From assembly GCF_000695255.1 (NCBI RefSeq), contig NZ_JMIB01000004.1, forward strand, positions 275,039-339,038: a stretch of DNA of 64,000 bases, read 5' to 3'. The notes beneath the pieces were generated by a model. That model was not told the DNA's origin. It worked only from the letters and a program-made list of their open reading frames with translations, and made no database searches. Both the position numbers and the translations under genes were made by a program. Below are positions 1 through 8,606 of the stretch, one piece after another (position 1 is the stretch's first letter; the number at the start of each line of letters is the position of its first letter). Source of the stretch: Photobacterium galatheae (lineage in GTDB: Bacteria > Pseudomonadota > Gammaproteobacteria > Enterobacterales > Vibrionaceae).

Positions 1-1968
1 ACGATTGCCCGACTATTTGCCAAAGGACTGAACTGCGAACAGGGGATTACGGCTTCTCCTTGCGGACAATGTCATACCTGTCAGGAAATTGATCAGGGGC
101 GTTTTGTCGATTTGCTGGAAATCGATGCGGCTTCGAGAACTAAAGTTGAAGATACTCGTGAGTTGCTGGATAACGTTCAGTATCAACCTGCACGCGGACG
201 GTTTAAGGTTTACCTGATTGACGAAGTGCACATGCTGTCTCGTCATAGTTTTAACGCCTTACTGAAAACGCTTGAAGAGCCGCCAGAGCATGTGAAGTTT
301 ATTCTGGCAACCACAGACCCTCAGAAATTACCGGTGACGATTCTGTCACGTTGTCTGCAGTTTCATTTGAAACATCTGGATAATGTCCAGATTCAGCAGC
401 AACTTGATCATGTTCTGACCGCAGAAGGGATCAGCTTTGAAGCCAAAGCGCTCAGCCTGTTGGCCAGAGCTGCCGAAGGCAGTATGCGTGATGCGCTGAG
501 CCTGACCGATCAGGCCATTGCACTGGGCAATGGTCAGGTTCAGTCTGATACCGTGGCAGGGATGCTAGGCACCCTCAACACGGAACAGGCACTCTATCTG
601 CTGGAGGCGATGGCGCAAGGTCAGGCAGAACCCGCGATGGCGTGCCTCGCGGAACTGGCTGCGGTAGGCGTCGCGTGGGATAGTCTGCTCAGTGAAATGG
701 CAGCCCAGTTGCACCGCGTTGCCATGTATCAGGTTTTGCCGGCTTCACTGGATGCGTCTTTACCGGATGCGGAGCGTATTGTTCAACTGAGCCAGCTGAT
801 GCCGCCCCAGGATGTCCAGCTCCATTATCAGATTGCGCTTCAGGGCCGGCAGGATTTACCGCTGGCGCCTGATGGTCGTACCGGGCTGGAAATGGTGATG
901 TTGCGGATGCTGGCTTTTCGGCCGGTGGCGGCCGGGACATTGATGCCGCAGCCAATTGCTGTGCCTGCTGCTGCCCCCGAGTCCAGCCCTTCGGCGCCGC
1001 AGGTAAGGCAACCGGCACAACCTGTTCCGCAAGCCGTACCGGTACAAACTGCACCGCCACAGATGCACTCAGCAACTGAACCTCAGTCGATGCAGCATCA
1101 AGCTGCCACACCGACGTCAGGCGTCTCGGTATTAGGAGCAGCAGTATCAACCGAAGCGCCACAGCCGGAACCTGCATCAGAATCTGCACCAGAACCTATG
1201 CCTGAACCTGCGCCAACACCGCAGCCATCATCACCGGCTTCCGGATTGCTGGCCGCCAGAAATAAGCTTCGCAGTAAAGCAAAGCGTGGGCAGGAGTCTA
1301 CTGAGCCAAAAAAGGCTGAACCGGCGTCCGTTAAAAAACCTGCGACTAGCGTGCTGGATCGGATTTCGAACCAGCATGCCAGTCGTCGCTCACAGCAGAC
1401 TGGACAACAGACGGCGCCGGTGAACGCAATGCAACCTTCACAACCGAAGCCTGTTGAAGAATATCAGTGGCAGCCGGTCAGTCAGCCTGAAGTGGATCAT
1501 CAGCCTGAAGTTGTGGTTGCCCCGACCGCGCTGAAGCAAGCGCTGGAGCACGAAAAAACGCCTGAAATGGCGAAACAGCTTGTCAGTGAAGCGGCAAATC
1601 AGGATAGTTGGTCCGACATGGTGACGAAGCTGAATGTCGACCGTCTTGTTCAGCAATTAGCATTGAATTCTGCAATGGTGCTGGAAGAGCAACAGCTTAC
1701 CCTGCAATTGCGCCCCTCTCAGCAACATCTGGATACACCGAAAGCCAGAGCGCAACTTTCCGCGGCACTGGCTGAAATGCTGGGACAAGAGATAGAATTA
1801 CAGATAGAACTCAGTGATAAAGGGCGGACGCCGCTGGAATGGCGGGAGTTCCTTTATCAACAGAAATTGGATCAGGCTAAAGTGAGTCTGCAGCAGGATC
1901 CGAACGTTTCCTTCATTTGTCAGCGATTCAGTGCTGTACTGGATGAAGAAAGCGTAAGACCCGTCTAA
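1..1968 (+). CDS. dnaX: DNA polymerase III subunits tau/gamma (5' truncated by window edge)
   Basis: Clamp-loader ATPase of the DNA polymerase III holoenzyme. The frame is open from base 1, so the gene starts upstream; by recall of the E. coli protein about 52 N-terminal residues, including the Walker A lysine, are missing. The first 655 residues present begin just after Walker A. They include a four-cysteine zinc module (CGQCHTC and an upstream GLNC), the Walker B region with YLIDEVHMLSRHSFNALLKT, and the sensor/arginine-finger region ATTDPQKLPVTILSRC. A long Pro/Gln/Glu-rich linker (about residues 305-440) is followed by the tau-specific C-terminal domain ending DEESVRPV. An A AAA AAG slippery site lies in the linker, as in E. 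coli, so a shorter gamma product is likely. ybaB and recR follow in the same direction, 31 bp and 367 bp after the stop. Confidence 0.97.
   Translation, partial: TIARLFAKGLNCEQGITASPCGQCHTCQEIDQGRFVDLLEIDAASRTKVEDTRELLDNVQYQPARGRFKVYLIDEVHMLSRHSFNALLKTLEEPPEHVKFILATTDPQKLPVTILSRCLQFHLKHLDNVQIQQQLDHVLTAEGISFEAKALSLLARAAEGSMRDALSLTDQAIALGNGQVQSDTVAGMLGTLNTEQALYLLEAMAQGQAEPAMACLAELAAVGVAWDSLLSEMAAQLHRVAMYQVLPASLDASLPDAERIVQLSQLMPPQDVQLHYQIALQGRQDLPLAPDGRTGLEMVMLRMLAFRPVAAGTLMPQPIAVPAAAPESSPSAPQVRQPAQPVPQAVPVQTAPPQMHSATEPQSMQHQAATPTSGVSVLGAAVSTEAPQPEPASESAPEPMPEPAPTPQPSSPASGLLAARNKLRSKAKRGQESTEPKKAEPASVKKPATSVLDRISNQHASRRSQQTGQQTAPVNAMQPSQPKPVEEYQWQPVSQPEVDHQPEVVVAPTALKQALEHEKTPEMAKQLVSEAANQDSWSDMVTKLNVDRLVQQLALNSAMVLEEQQLTLQLRPSQQHLDTPKARAQLSAALAEMLGQEIELQIELSDKGRTPLEWREFLYQQKLDQAKVSLQQDPNVSFICQRFSAVLDEESVRPV
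1308..1314 (+). other. Programmed -1 frameshift slippery heptamer in dnaX
   Basis: The zero-frame codons are CCA AAA AAG, giving the heptamer A AAA AAG. After a -1 slip the next codons are GGC (1314-1316) and TGA (1317-1319), so the shifted product ends one residue later. A Shine-Dalgarno-like AGGAG lies at 1292-1296, 11 nt upstream. The E. coli dnaX site has the same heptamer, a similar upstream SD-like element and a stop after one extra codon. Expression of gamma here is an inference from that match. Confidence 0.85.
1343..1385 (+). other. Strong hairpin downstream of the dnaX frameshift site
   Basis: The arms CGACTAGCGTGCTGG (1343-1357) and CCAGCATGCCAGTCG (1371-1385) pair over 15 positions with one A-C mismatch and one G-U pair around a 13-nt loop. 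It could pause ribosomes. It starts 28 nt after the heptamer, further than the 5-9 nt usual for a frameshift stimulator, so its role is uncertain. Confidence 0.6.
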
Positions 1969-1999
1969 TAAATGAACCAGACCCATAGAGAGAGAAGAT

Positions 2000-2329
2000 A
2001 TGTTTGGTAAAGGTGGTATGGCGAACATGATGAAGCAGGCGCAGCAAATGCAAGAGCGCATGCAGAAGATGCAAGAAGAAATCGCCAACATGGAAGTGAC
2101 TGGTGAAGCTGGTGCCGGCATGGTGAAAGTGACACTGACTGGCAGCCATAGTGTGCGTCGTGTTGAGCTGGATGACAGCCTGATGGAAGACGACAAAGAT
2201 ATGCTGGAAGATCTGATTGCTGCTGCATTCAATGATGCTGCACGTCGTATCGAAGAAGCTCAGAAAGAAAAAATGGCCAGCGTGACAGGCGGTATGAACC
2301 TGCCAGCCGGCTTTAAGATGCCTTTCTAA
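2000..2329 (+). CDS. ybaB: YbaB/EbfC family nucleoid-associated protein
   Basis: Small DNA-binding protein of 109 residues, the normal family length, thought to bind DNA as a homodimer. The N-terminus is a methionine- and glutamine-rich helix ([16 protein letters not shown], residues about 11-26). It is followed by the conserved beta segment with [14 protein letters not shown] and the acidic [20 protein letters not shown] helix. It lies between dnaX and recR, the near-universal position of this family, and is followed by recR after only 3 bases, so the three genes are very probably co-transcribed. The start ATG is preceded by a purine-rich AGAGAGAGAAG ribosome-binding stretch. Confidence 0.95.
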   Translation: MFGKGGMANMMKQAQQMQERMQKMQEEIANMEVTGEAGAGMVKVTLTGSHSVRRVELDDSLMEDDKDMLEDLIAAAFNDAARRIEEAQKEKMASVTGGMNLPAGFKMPF

Positions 2330-2332
2330 TCA

Positions 2333-2935
2333 ATGCGCACCAGTCCGTTACTTGAGCAGTTGATGGACGCGCTGCGCTGCTTGCCCGGCGTCGGGCCAAA
2401 GTCTGCGCAGCGTATGGCCTTCAGTCTTTTGCAACGCAACCGTCAGAGAGGCCTGCAATTGGCTGATGTGTTGGGTAAAGCCATGACTGAAATTGGCCAT
2501 TGCCGTGATTGCCGCACTTTTACAGAAGAAGATGTGTGCGCAATTTGTGAGAATCCGCGCCGTCAGGAAAGCGGGCAGATCTGTGTGGTGGAAAGCCCGG
2601 CTGATATTATGGCCGTTGAAGCCACCGGACAATTCTCCGGCCGCTATTTTGTGTTGATGGGGCATTTGTCACCCCTGGATGGCATCGGTCCGAGTGATAT
2701 CGGGCTGGATATGCTGGAATACCGTTTGCAAAATGAGTCGATCGCAGAGCTGATTCTGGCGACTAATCCGACGGTCGAGGGAGAGGCAACCGCACACTAT
2801 ATTGCTGAGCTATGTCAGGCCTATCAGGTGCCAGCCAGTCGTATCGCCCATGGTGTCCCTGTGGGCGGCGAGCTGGAGCTGGTCGATGGGACAACATTGT
2901 CCCATTCGATTGCCGGACGGCAGAAGCTGTATTAA
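2333..2935 (+). CDS. recR: Recombination mediator protein RecR
   Basis: RecFOR-pathway protein that helps load RecA onto gapped single-stranded DNA. It has 200 residues, the standard length. The N-terminal helix-hairpin-helix ([14 protein letters not shown], residues 17-30) is followed by a C4 zinc finger at C57, C60, C69 and C72. A Toprim domain follows ([12 protein letters not shown], then [11 protein letters not shown]), with the C-terminal [12 protein letters not shown] and [15 protein letters not shown] motif (here [18 protein letters not shown]). The start is 3 bases after the ybaB stop, so translation may be coupled. A terminator follows and is shared with the converging toxS. Confidence 0.97.
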   Translation: MRTSPLLEQLMDALRCLPGVGPKSAQRMAFSLLQRNRQRGLQLADVLGKAMTEIGHCRDCRTFTEEDVCAICENPRRQESGQICVVESPADIMAVEATGQFSGRYFVLMGHLSPLDGIGPSDIGLDMLEYRLQNESIAELILATNPTVEGEATAHYIAELCQAYQVPASRIAHGVPVGGELELVDGTTLSHSIAGRQKLY

Positions 2936-2960
2936 ATCACATATGTCTGTGGCGAATTTT

Positions 2961-2988
2961 AAAACCGACGTTTATCGTCGGTTTTTTC
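2961..2988. terminator. Bidirectional terminator between recR and toxS
   Basis: The stem ACCGACG / CGTCGGT around a short loop is flanked by an A-run on the left and a T-run on the right. It can therefore serve recR on the plus strand and toxS on the minus strand. The toxS stop codon begins at 2990, directly beside it. Confidence 0.85.
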
Positions 2989-2989
2989 G

Positions 2990-3541
2990 TTAAGGAATGG
3001 CATTCAGGACTTGTGAACGGGTATTCAGTCCGGTTAACAAAACTGATTTTTTTCCCATCATATCGACCCGGTTACTCTGCTCTGCATTGATCTGAAAATA
3101 TTGATAAATAGACTGGATCTGTTCTGCGTTAAACGCGCTTTCATCCCCGGTTTTCAATTCTGAAAATTGTTCCGGACGAACCTGCAGATAACCACCGCTA
3201 ACCTCCCAATAGCCGGATTCAGTGATCGTCAGATGAAGTTGTGTGTGATTCTGATTGGTCATGGTCATGCGGGTGACTCGTGAATAGCTATGGTTCGGCA
3301 AGAACAGAACCAGACTTTTTTCTGTCAGTTTTTTCAAGTGGCTAAGGCCGGGAACTGCCGTTGAAGCCACGTTGGTGACGGTGTAGGACTCCCAGTCATG
3401 GGATGCCAGGAAACGGTTCAGCCGATGATCGCTCTTGAAAAAGTAATAGAGACTACCGAAGAGGATCAGTGCCAGTAAAACCAGCAGGGCCGCCGGAATG
3501 TATGTTTGATTCACCTCGGAGCGGGTTACAGAACGCGGCAT
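2990..3541 (-). CDS. toxS: ToxS, periplasmic partner of ToxR
   Basis: Membrane-anchored periplasmic protein that stabilises and assists the ToxR regulator in Vibrionaceae. It has 183 residues, slightly longer than I recall for V. cholerae ToxS. One N-terminal membrane segment is seen (TYIPAALLVLLALILFGSLYY, about residues 13-34), with the rest predicted periplasmic. The start codon lies inside the 3' end of toxR (16-base overlap), as expected for translational coupling. Recognition rests on the position after toxR, the topology and weak sequence resemblance (SHDWES, ESGYWEVSGGYLQV). It converges on recR. Confidence 0.88.
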   Translation of the reverse strand: MPRSVTRSEVNQTYIPAALLVLLALILFGSLYYFFKSDHRLNRFLASHDWESYTVTNVASTAVPGLSHLKKLTEKSLVLFLPNHSYSRVTRMTMTNQNHTQLHLTITESGYWEVSGGYLQVRPEQFSELKTGDESAFNAEQIQSIYQYFQINAEQSNRVDMMGKKSVLLTGLNTRSQVLNAIP

Positions 3542-4482
3542 GGCGGCTCCCTTTCCTTGTTCAGTGTCACAATGGTGAGTGTCATATTTTTCCGGTAGTC
3601 AGCCGGTTCGTAAATCAGATTGATCCAAAGCTGGTTGTGTTCCCCGCCGGTCACAATGACTTTGGCCGGAACGGGTGTCTGACTGGGACTGTCAGCTTGG
3701 CGGTGAGTTTCAATACATTGTCTGATCAGCGGATACCATGCATCGGTGATGGTGGTCTCATCAGGGATAAGGACGGGTATCCCTTGATATCTGAACGCCA
3801 GGTAGAATGCGCTGGAAGTCGGCGGTTGGCTCAGGTAAGCCCAGATGGGCAGCACAATACATAAGAGCAACACGGCGATCCTGCTGAACAGATATCGGGG
3901 CTGACGGATGTCTGTTCGGTGTTCGTGATTGAGTGCGGATGAGCTTGCCGGGTTGGCCGGCGCTGAATCATTTTCTAAAGCCTGTTCATCGGATGGCGCT
4001 GTCTTGGTTGGAGCAACTGTGGCAGGCACAGTCGTATCCGGAACAATGATGTGTGAGTCAAGGATAGCATCCGGTGCCTGTTCATTGTGTTGTGTGTGCT
4101 TGGGCTGAGTTTCATCTGGGTCGTCGGAGGGGTCATCAATCCGATCGACACTGGCAATCATTTGGTAGCCACGTTTCGGGATGGTTTTGATAAATGCAGG
4201 AGAGCGGGTTGAATCTTTCAGGTATCGTCGCAGGGTCGAAATGGCTTGCGTCAGACTGGAATCATCCACTTCGAATCCTTGCTCCCGCCAGATATAGTCA
4301 TACATCTGCTGCCGGGAAATAATTGTTCCCGGTTCTGCCAGCATCCGGTGTAATGCCCGGCTTTCATTGATCCCTAAATGGATGGCGTCTTCTTCAGACT
4401 GAGTGTTGTCGATCAGGCTATTGTGGTGTGGTGAAAAGATAAATCTTTTTCCAATCAGGAATTTATGGTGTGTCTGTTCCAT
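3526..4482 (-). CDS. toxR: ToxR-like membrane-spanning transcriptional activator
   Basis: Inner-membrane transcription factor with an OmpR-type winged-helix domain. Members control porins and stress or virulence genes in Vibrionaceae. The cytoplasmic domain spans about residues 8-112 and includes LGINESRALHRMLAEPG, SRQQMYDYIWREQGFEVDD and the recognition-helix/wing segment SLTQAISTLRRYLKDS..IKTIPKRGYQM. A long Thr/Pro-rich linker (about 115-195) is followed by one membrane segment (198-218) and a periplasmic domain. That domain holds two cysteines, C256 and C315, matching the disulfide pair known in V. cholerae ToxR. At 318 residues it is longer than the V. cholerae protein as I recall it, mostly in the linker. 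It is divergent from htpG and co-transcribed with toxS. Confidence 0.93.
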   Translation of the reverse strand: MEQTHHKFLIGKRFIFSPHHNSLIDNTQSEEDAIHLGINESRALHRMLAEPGTIISRQQMYDYIWREQGFEVDDSSLTQAISTLRRYLKDSTRSPAFIKTIPKRGYQMIASVDRIDDPSDDPDETQPKHTQHNEQAPDAILDSHIIVPDTTVPATVAPTKTAPSDEQALENDSAPANPASSSALNHEHRTDIRQPRYLFSRIAVLLLCIVLPIWAYLSQPPTSSAFYLAFRYQGIPVLIPDETTITDAWYPLIRQCIETHRQADSPSQTPVPAKVIVTGGEHNQLWINLIYEPADYRKNMTLTIVTLNKEREPPCRVL

Positions 4483-4578
4483 GCCTAACCTATTCGTTTA
4501 ATGTGTTATTTTTTTCTGGAACGCTGACAACAGTATGAATCGTTCAGTGATAATCGAACAGAAATTTAGCCGGCAGGT

Positions 4579-4604
4579 CTTGAAAATGATTGGCGTGCCC
4601 ATAT
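4579..4604 (+). promoter_or_regulatory. Sigma-32 (heat-shock) promoter of htpG
   Basis: CTTGAAA at 4579-4585 is separated by 12 bases from CCCATAT at 4598-4604. This matches the RpoH consensus CTTGAAA ... CCCCATnT closely. It lies 43-68 bases before the htpG start. It also overlaps an upstream in-frame ATG at 4590, which argues against that codon as the start. Confidence 0.85.
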
Positions 4605-4646
4605 CTAGGTTTCAGTAATGACGTAAACATGGATTACGGAGTTCAA

Positions 4647-6545
4647 ATGAGCGAGCAAACCCTGGAAAAGAATAAAGAGACACGTGGCTTTCAATCTGAA
4701 GTGAAGCAATTGCTTCATTTAATGATCCATTCACTGTACTCAAATAAAGAGATTTTTTTACGGGAGCTGATTTCCAATGCTTCCGATGCGGCGGATAAAC
4801 TGCGTTTTCGTGCGCTTTCCGCCCCTGAATTATATGAAAATGATGGCGAACTGGCTGTTCGTCTGTCCTTCGATGAAAAAGCCGGTACGGTGACGATCAG
4901 CGATAACGGTATCGGGATGACCCGTGACGAGGTGATTGAACACCTGGGTACTATCGCAAAATCGGGGACGAAAGACTTTTTCGCCAAGCTGAGTGAAGAG
5001 CAAACGAAAGACTCACAACTGATTGGTCAGTTTGGTGTGGGTTTCTATTCTTCCTTTATCGTTGCTGATGCTGTGACGGTGAACACCCGTGCAGCGGGTG
5101 CAGCCGTAGATCAGGCGGTGTGCTGGCATTCAACCGGTGAAGGCGACTACACCGTTGAAAATATCGAAAAAGCGACGCGCGGAACTGAAATTATTCTGCA
5201 CCTGCGTGAAGATGAAAAAGAATTCCTGAGCGAATACCGCCTGCGCGATATCATCAGTAAATATTCGGATCACATTGGGATTCCGGTCCTGATGGAAACG
5301 GCCGAACGCGATGAGGAAGGCCAGGAAACCGGTAAGAAGTGGGAGCAGGTCAATAAGGCCCAGGCACTGTGGACTCGTAGTAAATCTGAGATTTCAGATG
5401 AAGAATATCAAGAGTTCTACAAGCATGTTTCTCATGATTATGCTGAACCACTGAGCTGGAGCCACAACCGTGTGGAAGGCCAGCAAGATTACACCAGCCT
5501 GCTGTATATTCCGTCAAAAGCGCCGTTTGACTTATATAACCGTGACAGCAAGCATGGCCTGAAACTGTATGTACAGCGCGTTTTCATTATGGATGACGCT
5601 GAACAGTTCATGCCGATGTACCTGCGCTTTATGCGTGGTCTGATTGATTCAAATGATCTGCCGCTGAACGTGTCCCGTGAAATCCTGCAGGATAACAAGG
5701 TCACGCAGGCGCTGCGGAAAGCCTGTACCAAGCGCGCATTGTCGATGCTGGAAAAACTGGCGAAGAAAGAAGACGACTATCTGCGCTTCTGGACCGAGTT
5801 CGGTCAGGTACTGAAAGAGGGTGCGGCAGAAGATTTCGCAAACCGTGAAAAAATTGCCGGCCTGTTGCGTTTCAGCACGACTCACAATGACACTGCTGAG
5901 CAAACTGTGTCTCTGGCAGATTACGTCAGCCGGATGAAAGAAGGTCAGGACAAGATTTACTACATCACGGCAGACAGCTTCAATGCGGCGAAGAACAGTC
6001 CTCACCTGGAGCAGTTCCGCCGGAAGGGGCTGGAAGTTGTGCTGATGCATGACCGCATCGATGAATGGCTGATGGGTTACTTGCCTGAGTTTGACGGGAA
6101 GCAGTTCCAGTCCATCACCAAAGCCGGTCTGGATCTGTCCAGCTTTGAAGGTGAGGAAGAAAAAGAAGCGCAGAAACAGACAGAAGAAGCATTTTCGTCT
6201 GTTGTTGAGCGTACCAAAGCCTATCTGGGCGAGCGTGTACAGGATGTACGAACGACCTTCAAACTGCAGGATACCCCAGCCGTTGTCGTGACTGACGAAA
6301 ATGAGATGGGAACACAGATGGCGAAATTACTGGCAGCTGCCGGTCATGAAGCGCCTGAAGTGAAGTACATCTTTGAGCTGAATCCAAATCATCCGGTGGT
6401 GAACCGGATGGCGGATGAAGCCGATGAAGAAGCTTTCGGCCGTTGGGTTGAAATGCTGCTTGGTCAGGCGATGCTGGCGGAACGTGGGTCGATGGAAGAT
6501 CCATCTCAGTTCCTGTCGGCAGTGAACAAACTGCTGGCTCAGTAA
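4647..6545 (+). CDS. htpG: Molecular chaperone HtpG (bacterial Hsp90)
   Basis: ATP-dependent chaperone of the GHKL family, cytosolic homodimer. It has 632 residues. The start at 4647 gives [20 protein letters not shown] and is preceded by GGAG five bases upstream; an earlier in-frame ATG at 4590 lies inside the heat-shock promoter. The N-terminal ATP pocket shows [20 protein letters not shown] and GTIAKSGT, then [12 protein letters not shown]. The middle domain contains [11 protein letters not shown] and the C-terminal dimerisation domain ends [10 protein letters not shown] terminator follows at 6553-6577. Heat-shock regulation is supported by the sigma-32 promoter. Confidence 0.98.
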   Translation: MSEQTLEKNKETRGFQSEVKQLLHLMIHSLYSNKEIFLRELISNASDAADKLRFRALSAPELYENDGELAVRLSFDEKAGTVTISDNGIGMTRDEVIEHLGTIAKSGTKDFFAKLSEEQTKDSQLIGQFGVGFYSSFIVADAVTVNTRAAGAAVDQAVCWHSTGEGDYTVENIEKATRGTEIILHLREDEKEFLSEYRLRDIISKYSDHIGIPVLMETAERDEEGQETGKKWEQVNKAQALWTRSKSEISDEEYQEFYKHVSHDYAEPLSWSHNRVEGQQDYTSLLYIPSKAPFDLYNRDSKHGLKLYVQRVFIMDDAEQFMPMYLRFMRGLIDSNDLPLNVSREILQDNKVTQALRKACTKRALSMLEKLAKKEDDYLRFWTEFGQVLKEGAAEDFANREKIAGLLRFSTTHNDTAEQTVSLADYVSRMKEGQDKIYYITADSFNAAKNSPHLEQFRRKGLEVVLMHDRIDEWLMGYLPEFDGKQFQSITKAGLDLSSFEGEEEKEAQKQTEEAFSSVVERTKAYLGERVQDVRTTFKLQDTPAVVVTDENEMGTQMAKLLAAAGHEAPEVKYIFELNPNHPVVNRMADEADEEAFGRWVEMLLGQAMLAERGSMEDPSQFLSAVNKLLAQ

Positions 6546-6552
6546 AAACTGA

Positions 6553-6577
6553 ACGGGCGCAGATCTGCGCCCGTTTT
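6553..6577 (+). terminator. htpG terminator
   Basis: The self-complementary stem ACGGGCGCAGA / TCTGCGCCCGT is followed by a short T-run, 8 bases after the htpG stop. Confidence 0.85.
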
Positions 6578-6633
6578 GCTTCAAAGAGTATGCTGATAAA
6601 GAATGTAAACGCTGGGCTGTTTCGGCAGCGGAC

Positions 6634-6662
6634 TTGCGAGTATGGTCTAATCAGTGTATTTT
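6634..6662 (+). promoter_or_regulatory. Candidate sigma-70 promoter of adk
   Basis: TTGCGA (6634-6639) and TATTTT (6657-6662) are separated by 17 bases, about 50 bases before adk. Each hexamer matches the consensus at four of six positions, so this is only a candidate. Confidence 0.4.
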
Positions 6663-6687
6663 TCTGACTTTCCAAAACTCCGGCTAA

Positions 6688-7356
<669 letters not shown>

Positions 7357-7407
7357 TGTGATTTCATGCTTTGCGGTATTGAGACCGCAGGTATAGAACA
7401 CAGTAAA

Positions 7408-7440
7408 AAGCGAGGAGTGAATCACTCCTCGCTTTTTTTT
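7408..7440 (+). terminator. adk terminator
   Basis: A near-perfect inverted repeat, AAGCGAGGAGTGA / TCACTCCTCGCTT, is followed by eight T residues. Confidence 0.9.
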
Positions 7441-7516
7441 GCCCGCTGATGCAAATCAATCGCTGAGTGGTACACTGTTGCTGCGATAGAAGATGAATAT
7501 GACCCTGTAGGTGAAG

Positions 7517-8485
7517 ATGGAAAATCAAGGTATTGGCGTACTTTTAGTGAATCTGGGTACGCCGGATGAAGCGACACCTGCCGCCGTGAAGCGGTTTCTG
7601 GCAGAGTTTCTGAGTGACCCGCGTGTTGTTGATCTGTCCCCCTGGATATGGCGTCCAGTTCTGTTCGGCGCGATTTTACCCATTCGTTCTCCGAAAGTGG
7701 CAAAACTGTATCAGTCCGTCTGGATGGAAGAAGGTTCGCCGCTGATGGTGTATTCTCAGCGGCAGCGGGATGCGCTGGAAGCGCGGCTCGGTATGCCTGT
7801 AGCGCTGGGAATGACTTACGGGAACCCGAGCATTCAGTCGGCGCTGGCAAAACTGAGTGATCAGGGGTGCCGTAAAATCGTGGTTTTGCCTTTATATCCG
7901 CAGTATTCGCGGACGACGACTGCACCTGTGTTTGACAAAATTGCCGTCAGTTTGAAGCAAACAGCCTATCTGCCGGAGCTCAGGTTTGTTCCGCATTATC
8001 AGGATCATCCGGCTTACATTGCTGCGCTCGCTGCGTCTGTGTCAGATTTTTGGGCAGAGCAGGGTGAACCAGACTATCTGCTTTGTTCCTACCATGGTAT
8101 CCCTAAACGCTACGCCGATCTGGGCGATCCTTATCCGGTTCACTGTAATGAGACGACAGCGTTGCTGGCTGAATCTCTGGGAATGCCCAGGGAGAAAATG
8201 AGCATGAGTTATCAGTCGATTTTTGGCCGGGAAGAATGGCTGAAGCCTTATACGGAGCCGACAATGATTGAATTGGCTCAAAAAGGGGTGAAACGACTGG
8301 ATGTGGTGTGTCCGGCTTTTTCAGTAGATTGCCTGGAAACCATTGAAGAGATTGCAGAAGGGGGCAAAGAAGCCTTTCTGAAAGCCGGGGGGGAAACCTT
8401 CAATCTCATTCCGTGTCTGAATGACAGTTCAGCACATATCGCTATGATGGAAGCATTGGTTCAGCAGCAGATCCAAAGTTGGTAA
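7517..8485 (+). CDS. hemH: Ferrochelatase
   Basis: Inserts Fe(II) into protoporphyrin IX, the last step of heme synthesis. It has 322 residues from the ATG at 7517. An AGGTG stretch five bases upstream of that ATG fits as its ribosome-binding site, whereas a GTG at 7511 would lie inside it. Family signatures are [14 protein letters not shown] at the N-terminus, SYHGIPKRY with the presumed metal-site histidine at about residue 193 (H194 in E. coli), and the [17 protein letters not shown] segment with the conserved glutamates. A weak terminator-like hairpin follows. The position after adk matches the Enterobacterales order. Confidence 0.97.
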   Translation: MENQGIGVLLVNLGTPDEATPAAVKRFLAEFLSDPRVVDLSPWIWRPVLFGAILPIRSPKVAKLYQSVWMEEGSPLMVYSQRQRDALEARLGMPVALGMTYGNPSIQSALAKLSDQGCRKIVVLPLYPQYSRTTTAPVFDKIAVSLKQTAYLPELRFVPHYQDHPAYIAALAASVSDFWAEQGEPDYLLCSYHGIPKRYADLGDPYPVHCNETTALLAESLGMPREKMSMSYQSIFGREEWLKPYTEPTMIELAQKGVKRLDVVCPAFSVDCLETIEEIAEGGKEAFLKAGGETFNLIPCLNDSSAHIAMMEALVQQQIQSW

Positions 8486-8517
8486 CCTTTTCTTAACTTG
8501 TGTGAATACTATGATTC

Positions 8518-8540
8518 GGCTCTCACTAATTGTGTGAGCC
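8518..8540 (+). terminator. Possible hemH terminator
   Basis: The imperfect stem GGCTCTCAC / GTGTGAGCC has one mismatch and is followed by ATTTCTTC. The T-run is broken, so confidence is limited. Confidence 0.45.
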
Positions 8541-8606
8541 ATTTCTTCATTGTTCTATATTTTGTGATATCATCCGCAAGTTTTTTCTACCCGGCAGCGC
8601 GATATC

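Noticed and set aside
689..1189. Minus-strand frame of 166 codons within dnaX
   Set aside because: It is antisense to the proline/glutamine-rich dnaX linker, has no ribosome-binding site or recognisable domain, and is explained by base composition.
4590..4646. Upstream ATG as the htpG start
   Set aside because: It lies between the sigma-32 promoter elements, so it would not be in the transcript. The ATG at 4647 has an SD and gives the family N-terminus.
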